The notes under the pieces: generated by a model
What the model saw: the letters and a program-made list of their open reading frames with translations, nothing else
Database searches by the model: none
Told to the model about the DNA's origin: nothing
Part shown: positions 63,201-64,000 of the stretch, piece by piece
Layout: every line of letters starts with the position of its first letter
Numbering within the stretch: the first letter of the stretch is position 1
Assembly: GCF_036046055.1 (NCBI RefSeq)
Contig: NZ_CP107939.1
Location: 3,658,001-3,722,000 of the forward strand
Direction: 5' to 3'
Source: Nocardia sp. NBC_00403
GTDB taxonomy: Bacteria > Actinomycetota > Actinomycetes > Mycobacteriales > Mycobacteriaceae
DNA length: 64,000 nt
Made by a program: the position numbers and the translations under genes

Positions 63201-63562
63201 GCTCGAAGGCCCCCGTGCTGACCGATTGGATGGTCGGACTTCAGTTCCCGAGCCAGCGCCCTTATGACCACCACAACGGCATTGCCGAAATCCCGGCCTA
63301 CCGCATCCTGCCCGACCGCCCCGGCGCCGAAATCACCAGCCTGTGGCAGAGCCACGACGGCGGCGGCCCCCTCGGCTGGACCGACATGCTGCTGCGCTCG
63401 CGCAGCCTGGCCACCTACCTGAACAACGACTGGCGTCGTGACTGGGGCGAACTCCAGCAGTTCAGCAGGATCGATGCGAGCGCGGACCCCGCACGGCCCA
63501 CGATCGCCGGACAAGACCACTCCGGACTCTGGACCCCCGGGCGCATCATCACCGACTACTGA
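60296..63562 (+). CDS. Arabinosyltransferase, EmbA/B/C family
   Basis: A 1088-residue GT-C enzyme that builds arabinan of arabinogalactan or lipoarabinomannan from decaprenyl-phosphoarabinose. An N-terminal periplasmic CBM-like domain (residues about 55-205) follows the first helix. The core has around a dozen helices, with the catalytic-site DD at 283-284 in TTSDDGYQFGMARA. A C-terminal carbohydrate-binding domain spans about 780-1088. The ethambutol target motif region is near this loop. Which of EmbA, EmbB or EmbC cannot be settled here; only one copy is in the window. Confidence 0.92.
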   Translation: MADTMVWAGQPPVEASESGTAQPNRRGGWAGPLALIAGLLGALFAVAVPLLPVRVDAATLTWPQAGSARSIEAPLVSYAPLTFDATLPCTAINQLSAKGGVLAATGPAGAPNLERYGFVARVQPPRGDTAARLDVVLRNQALLSVPVDELIPGCELTVHADTTSATATLVGFEAPGFPVVLNGDYRPQLVGIFSDLASADGARVTAALDTRFSSTPTPIKRAAIWLAVLCTLVSLVALYRLDRRDGRRTRQVLPQRWWTFSLLDGVVLGTMVLWYFIGSTTSDDGYQFGMARASGVAGYMANYFAYFGVPENPVGTPYYDLIRLMTEVSTASPWVRLPALLCGVSMWLLLSREVAPRLGVAVRHNRIAMWTGALGFLTIWLAYDNGLRPEPPVALGLLLTWCLVERAIGTRRLLPAGLAILVAAFSCTAGPSGVICIAALLAGLRPVARIIMARIGNQRSVRDRVIEYAILLAPLLAAGAVALAVMFADQPLAAMFEMKRVHHIVGPDVQWFDDYLRYQYLFQGETDGSVGRRIGVFAMFVGLAVCVLMVLRKGGRIPQTAAGPTRRILGVTVGALFLVMVTPTKWTHHFGVYAGVAGAVAMVTAMAVGPRVLRAPRNRALFAALIAFVLALVFSGPNKWWYVSSYGIPWWDKPPVVAGFGLNKLFLVATVLLLVGSAWWHIHAPEPGTPHRISRFSWRVSLLPPLTIALALLVVWDVGSFAKAALAQYPAFSLARSNIAAVSGDTSGLAGQVLVETDPNAGMLRPLIGDAISTLSGSGTGFSGNGVAEDLRPDDEASSSGSIADALSSKSATENTAGTASATLPFGLDPATTPMLGTYRSGDAGPADLTTGWYHLPDPDDRASIIALSAAGRIRSVDADGIVTPGQSLEIEYGATDSATTAQSMGRVTPIDIGPAPSWRNLRVPFTEIPDRADVIRIVAVDRDRNPKQWLALTPPRVPQTKTLDEVVGSKAPVLTDWMVGLQFPSQRPYDHHNGIAEIPAYRILPDRPGAEITSLWQSHDGGGPLGWTDMLLRSRSLATYLNNDWRRDWGELQQFSRIDASADPARPTIAGQDHSGLWTPGRIITDY

Positions 63563-63708
63563 GTACTCCAGACGCCAAGAACCGACCGGAAGGTACGCGT
63601 AGTTGATGGAGTGCGCTTGCCGGCTGCTGTGGGTCGAGACCGCACTGCGAGGAGATTGCCGGCGGAAAGGCGCTTCACCGGTGTGCGAATGACTGTCGGA
63701 TAGCTGCG

Positions 63709-64000
63709 CTACGCATCGGGTGTGTGGGTCGGTGCGGGCGTCATGGCGCCGGCCTTCGGATTTCGCCTGCCGTTGCGGGCGCGGCGCAGTGCGTCGGTGG
63801 TGAAAATGGCCAGGGCCGCCCAGATCAGCGCGAAACCGGCCCAGCGGGATGCCGGCATGGGTTCGTGGGCGACGGCGACGCCCCAGGCCATCTGGAGAGC
63901 CGGAGTGAGGTACTGGAGCAGCCCCATGGTGGACAGCGGAACGCGCTGCGCGGCAACGGCGAACAACAGGAGCGGAACGAGGGTGATCGGACCGGTGGAC
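63709..64000 (-). CDS. rarD: EamA/RarD-family transporter, partial (5' end beyond window)
   Basis: The last 97 codons of a membrane transporter of the EamA drug/metabolite superfamily. The segment GPITLVPLLLFAVAAQRVPLSTMGLLQYLTPALQ is typical of RarD (last EamA repeat), then a final helix WAGFALIWAALAIFTTDAL and a basic tail. The N-terminal part is off the right edge. RarD proteins have been annotated as chloramphenicol-sensitive exporters, but the substrate is unknown. It is convergent with the emb gene, 146 bases apart, and that gap shows nothing notable. Confidence 0.85.
   Translation of the reverse strand, partial: STGPITLVPLLLFAVAAQRVPLSTMGLLQYLTPALQMAWGVAVAHEPMPASRWAGFALIWAALAIFTTDALRRARNGRRNPKAGAMTPAPTHTPDA

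Noticed and set aside
1..64000. CRISPR arrays, tRNA/rRNA genes, insertion sequences, prophage or conjugative genes
   Set aside because: I looked for regularly spaced direct repeats, transposase or integrase motifs and tRNA-like cloverleaf segments and found none. The repeats present are short tandems or junction repeats.

Overview
The window looks like chromosome from a mycolic-acid actinobacterium (Mycobacteriales), most likely Nocardia or a close relative. By eye the DNA is about two-thirds G+C. It carries an Emb-type arabinosyltransferase, the lipomannan mannosyltransferase MptA, LppM, Wag31/DivIVA, an ileS with an actinobacterial T-box, and a division and cell wall (dcw) cluster in mycobacterial order. 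Many genes overlap by ATGA or GTGA, and several starts look leaderless. I see no rRNA, tRNA, insertion sequence, prophage or CRISPR array.

Region 1 (1-6.5 kb). A leftward operon runs idsA/crtE, crtI, mptA, crtB (cut by the window edge) and couples carotenoid synthesis to a lipomannan mannosyltransferase. A MetF-like reductase is divergent from it.

Region 2 (6.5-21.5 kb). One leftward transcription unit of about 15 kb is headed by a 27-residue cysteine-containing leader peptide. It encodes a polar-amino-acid/cystine-type ABC importer, a GNAT acetyltransferase, four flavin-dependent luciferase-like monooxygenases, a peptide/opine-type ABC importer and a DUF1684 protein. The content resembles the Bacillus ytmI-type S-alkylcysteine salvage operons. 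I read it as a cysteine-attenuated organosulfur scavenging system, and it is the most interesting locus here.

Region 3 (21.9-28.6 kb). It holds a secreted protein, then a second leftward carotenoid-tailoring operon (crtO-like, cruF, lppM, cruG), a GNAT of the Rv2170 type, and a divergent HEPN gene with a near-consensus LexA box between the two.

Region 4 (28.8-52.4 kb). After a DUF3040 gene comes the dcw cluster: mraZ, rsmH, ftsL-like, pbpB, a 1.5 kb variable slot with decayed small secreted proteins, murE, murF, mraY, murD, ftsW, murG, murC, ftsQ, ftsZ, pgeF, yggS, sepF, yggT, wag31 and a small membrane protein. Several junctions carry tiny open frames chained to their neighbours by ATGA overlaps, and MurF contains an in-frame 78-bp tandem duplication.

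Region 5 (52.4-64 kb). It contains T-box-ileS, a strong terminator, a perfect CRP/GlxR palindrome upstream of an NlpC/P60 endopeptidase, galU, dinB, an Mtb12-like lipoprotein, an Emb arabinosyltransferase and the end of a rarD-like transporter at the right edge.
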